This document shows positions 5,356 through 7,506 of a stretch of 7,506 nt of DNA, one piece after another. Where the stretch lies: the NCBI GenBank assembly GCA_002372855.1, contig DFIZ01000057.1:1-7506 (forward strand). The letters are read 5' to 3'. The position numbers were made by a program, and so were the translations under genes. The notes under the pieces are model-generated. The model had not been told where the DNA came from and made no database searches. It saw only the letters and a list, made by a program, of their open reading frames with translations. Every line of letters starts with the position of its first letter. The stretch's first letter is position 1. Source of the DNA: Bacteroidales bacterium UBA3684. GTDB taxonomy: Bacteria; Bacteroidota; Bacteroidia; Bacteroidales; P3.

Positions 5356-7422
5356 ATGGCAAGAAAGACCCTCACCTTTGCGCTCCTCGCGCTGCTGGCA
5401 ATCACCGCCCACGCCCAGCGGTTCGACTGGGCAAAAGGCTACGGCTCCTCGCAGGAAGGCTGCCTGATCAAAGGCACCGTCACCGACAGCGACGGCAACC
5501 TCTACATCCTCGGCCAGTTCACCAAGGATGCCACCTGGGATGGCCAACGCATCCTCCCCATCGCACCCTATGGTCCGGGGCAGAACTCCATCAATACCCT
5601 CATCGCCAAAATCTCCCCCTCCGGCGAGATGTTGTGGAAGAAGGTTATCCATTCCAACAACAACCAGAACACCATTCCATACGATATCAAACCCATAGGC
5701 GACACCGCTTTTGCCTGTATGGTGAATGTCAACCTCCCGACAAGCGACCACTACTGTTATTTCCTTGACACCCTGTTGCCGTCATGGAGCGATTATCCCA
5801 TACCTCTTTCGATAGAGACTACCACCTCTTCAGGTTTTACCACCTACATGGTTTTCGACTTTGCGGGCAACGTTTTGGAGCAGCACTTCATCCAGGTGTC
5901 CTACATTGACACTACCGGAAACGATTATGTATTCCACGATTCGCACGAGCCAGACAAACTCTTCTCCTATCGGCTGACCGACCCCTCTTTCGACGTCGAT
6001 GCCGATGGCAACATCTACATCTGCCGCCAGTCATCCGACCACTTCGACAACATGATTTCCGTGGAGGAAGGTTCTGCCATCGGACTCAAGTTCTGGGTCG
6101 ACAAGCAGTGTGTCGGCACCGTGTATGTCAACGACGGCAGCCATCCCCGCTGGATTCCGCAAATGCTGAAATTCTCCCCACACATGGCGGCATTGCTACG
6201 CAGTAGATATGTTTTCCAGAATGATGATGCTCGCTATCACATGGTAAGCCACATGGATTATAAGATGAAACTGGATCGTTATAACAATGTTTACAGCATA
6301 TGCACGATGGACAATGTGTTAGAGCAAGCAGGCACCCTGGACGTGGATTCTTTACACGGCATTCGGCATTGGTACCCTGGGAAAACCGTTGAGATAGGGG
6401 CTATGGTCAAATTTGATTCTGATCTGGAGCCAGGCTGGATTGTTGCATTGGACGACAGTATACTTAATCCGTCAAGCGGACGTTCAAGGACACTTTTCCA
6501 TGACATTTCGTTTGACTATGACAGTAATTTGCTTTTCTTGAGTGTGACCAGCAGTCGTGGGTCAGCCATTGACACCACCAACTTTTTCTCCATTCCAATG
6601 TATGAAGGGACACCTATTCCAGTCAAAAACGAAGCGTTTGTTCTCGTTCTGGAGCAGACTGCAGGAAAACCTGCATTCCATTCGTATGGGCGTGTTCCCT
6701 CGGTAAACTCATCAAATTTCCAGAGTAAATACTCCAATGGAAACCTGCTTTGCAAAAACAACAGAGTCTTCATACAATGTCAATTTTCGGGAGGCATTAG
6801 ATTTCCCGGCAACGAAATACGATATGATCGCATGAGGGACTTCGGGACAGGTCTGATTGTCTTCGATTACGGCGGCAAAGTCATCGGCGGGATATCCTAT
6901 GAAACAAGGTCGCCCGAAACATATCCCGGACCCATATCATTATCCGACAGTGTACTCTACCTTTCAATATGTCTATCCGAAGACAATGCAACCTTCGGAG
7001 AGCACTCTTTATCCACTACAGGTAGCCTTGCTTGTGTGGCAAAATATATCGACACCGCCTTTATGACACCTTACGTCCACACAGAGGAACCAGGCGAGGT
7101 GAGCATCACGCTGGTGGAGGACGGCGCGGCGCTGGTGGCCTACCCCAACCCCTTCCGGCAGAGCGTGAGGATCAAGGTGCAGGGCGGACAGCTGAAAGAA
7201 CATAACGGCACCGTCACCGCCATCCTAACCGACCTCACCGGCCGCCACGAGGAGGTACGCCTCACACCAAGTGGAGAACGGAGAGCGGAGAGTGGAGAGT
7301 GTGTCTACACCCTTGATTTGTCCTCCCGCCCCCAGGCCACCTACCTGTTGACCCTCACCACCGCCGACGGCCGCCAGCACACCGTCCGCCTGCTGAAGCA
7401 AAGCGACATGTTCGGCAACTGA
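5356..7422 (+). CDS. T9SS-exported protein with propeller-like segments, function unknown
   Basis: A 688-residue protein. The signal peptide is about residues 1-20, ending AHA before Gln. The body has recurring segments typical of beta-propeller repeats in Bacteroidetes secreted proteins: DSDGNLYILGQF, ISPSGEMLWKKVI and DADGNIYICRQ (near residue 218). A T9SS type A sorting domain spans about 590-688, with YPNPF (from residue 596), DLTGR, and the late strand ATYLLTLTTADG. It is probably exported across the outer membrane. No catalytic motif was recognised; binding or adhesion is only a guess. The gene is mosaic in composition: a line near its middle (6241-6300) has about one third G+C, while 7141-7200 has about 60 percent. 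A 7-bp array (7270-7297) encodes a short hydrophilic loop (SGERRAESGE) between two strands of the sorting domain. The ATG at 5356 directly opens the signal peptide, and the leader is long. Confidence 0.82.
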   Translation: MARKTLTFALLALLAITAHAQRFDWAKGYGSSQEGCLIKGTVTDSDGNLYILGQFTKDATWDGQRILPIAPYGPGQNSINTLIAKISPSGEMLWKKVIHSNNNQNTIPYDIKPIGDTAFACMVNVNLPTSDHYCYFLDTLLPSWSDYPIPLSIETTTSSGFTTYMVFDFAGNVLEQHFIQVSYIDTTGNDYVFHDSHEPDKLFSYRLTDPSFDVDADGNIYICRQSSDHFDNMISVEEGSAIGLKFWVDKQCVGTVYVNDGSHPRWIPQMLKFSPHMAALLRSRYVFQNDDARYHMVSHMDYKMKLDRYNNVYSICTMDNVLEQAGTLDVDSLHGIRHWYPGKTVEIGAMVKFDSDLEPGWIVALDDSILNPSSGRSRTLFHDISFDYDSNLLFLSVTSSRGSAIDTTNFFSIPMYEGTPIPVKNEAFVLVLEQTAGKPAFHSYGRVPSVNSSNFQSKYSNGNLLCKNNRVFIQCQFSGGIRFPGNEIRYDRMRDFGTGLIVFDYGGKVIGGISYETRSPETYPGPISLSDSVLYLSICLSEDNATFGEHSLSTTGSLACVAKYIDTAFMTPYVHTEEPGEVSITLVEDGAALVAYPNPFRQSVRIKVQGGQLKEHNGTVTAILTDLTGRHEEVRLTPSGERRAESGECVYTLDLSSRPQATYLLTLTTADGRQHTVRLLKQSDMFGN
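7270..7297 (+). repeat. 7-bp tandem array, 4 units, inside the sorting domain
   Basis: Units read agtggag, aacggag, agcggag, agtggag, followed by a partial agtg. They encode a charged Ser/Gly/Glu/Arg loop near residues 639-648 without breaking the frame. Confidence 0.8.
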
Positions 7423-7429
7423 CGCCCCG

Positions 7430-7450
7430 ACCCCTCCCCGCCGGAGGGGT
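7430..7450 (+). terminator. Terminator-like hairpin after the last gene
   Basis: acccctcc (7430-7437) and ggaggggt (7443-7450) form a perfect 8-bp GC-rich stem with a 5-nt loop, 8 nt after the stop codon. No T-tract follows, so classical intrinsic termination is doubtful. gaggggtc at 7468-7475 could pair with the same left arm instead, giving an alternative fold. Confidence 0.45.
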
Positions 7451-7506
7451 GTAAAACAGGGTTCTGAGAGGGGTCGAAGAGGTACATAATTCGGCATTTC
7501 TTATAT

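Overview
The window looks like chromosomal DNA from a fairly GC-rich member of the Bacteroidota, most likely order Bacteroidales with a type IX secretion system (T9SS). Three things point there. Two proteins end in T9SS type A sorting domains. Three signal peptides have Gln right after the predicted cleavage site, which is common in Bacteroidetes. Promoters resemble the Bacteroidetes TTTG / TAnnTTTG type rather than the sigma-70 type, and no gene has a convincing Shine-Dalgarno sequence. The species cannot be named from this sequence.

Layout, all genes on the + strand: (1) 1-398 is non-coding and repeat-rich. It holds a heptamer array, four copies of a 22-bp palindrome in the order forward, forward, reverse, reverse, a 22-bp tandem repeat, G-runs with quadruplex potential, and a promoter. 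(2) 399-2702 encodes a secreted M1-family zinc aminopeptidase with a T9SS tail. (3) 2699-3319 encodes a small outer-membrane beta-barrel protein; its start overlaps the peptidase stop, and its promoter lies inside the peptidase's last codons. (4) 3479-3823 is rbfA (30S ribosome maturation). (5) 3859-5199 is a LolC/LolE-like FtsX-family ABC permease, in the rbfA-permease order that I recall from other Bacteroidales. (6) 5356-7422 is a large T9SS-exported protein of unknown function with propeller-like segments. (7) 7423-7506 holds a terminator-like hairpin.

The genes themselves are ordinary: envelope and secretion functions plus one ribosome maturation factor. The unusual layer is a set of short arrays with a 7-bp period (8-bp at one locus). 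They occur at six places: 14-41, 3322-3356, 3817-3844, 3874-3901, 4630-4751 and 7270-7297. Each locus has its own repeat word but the same architecture, and they tend to sit at gene boundaries or inside genes. Two loci carry forward and reverse arms facing each other. The array inside the permease gene inserts about 42 residues in frame. At every position where the consensus octamer would give an in-frame TGA stop, that unit is altered to a sense codon, while TGA is mostly kept in the other frames. This is the best candidate here for an under-described phenomenon: a family of self-similar micro-arrays, perhaps linked to the REP-like palindromes at 45-285. The mechanism is inference; the repeats are read directly from the sequence.
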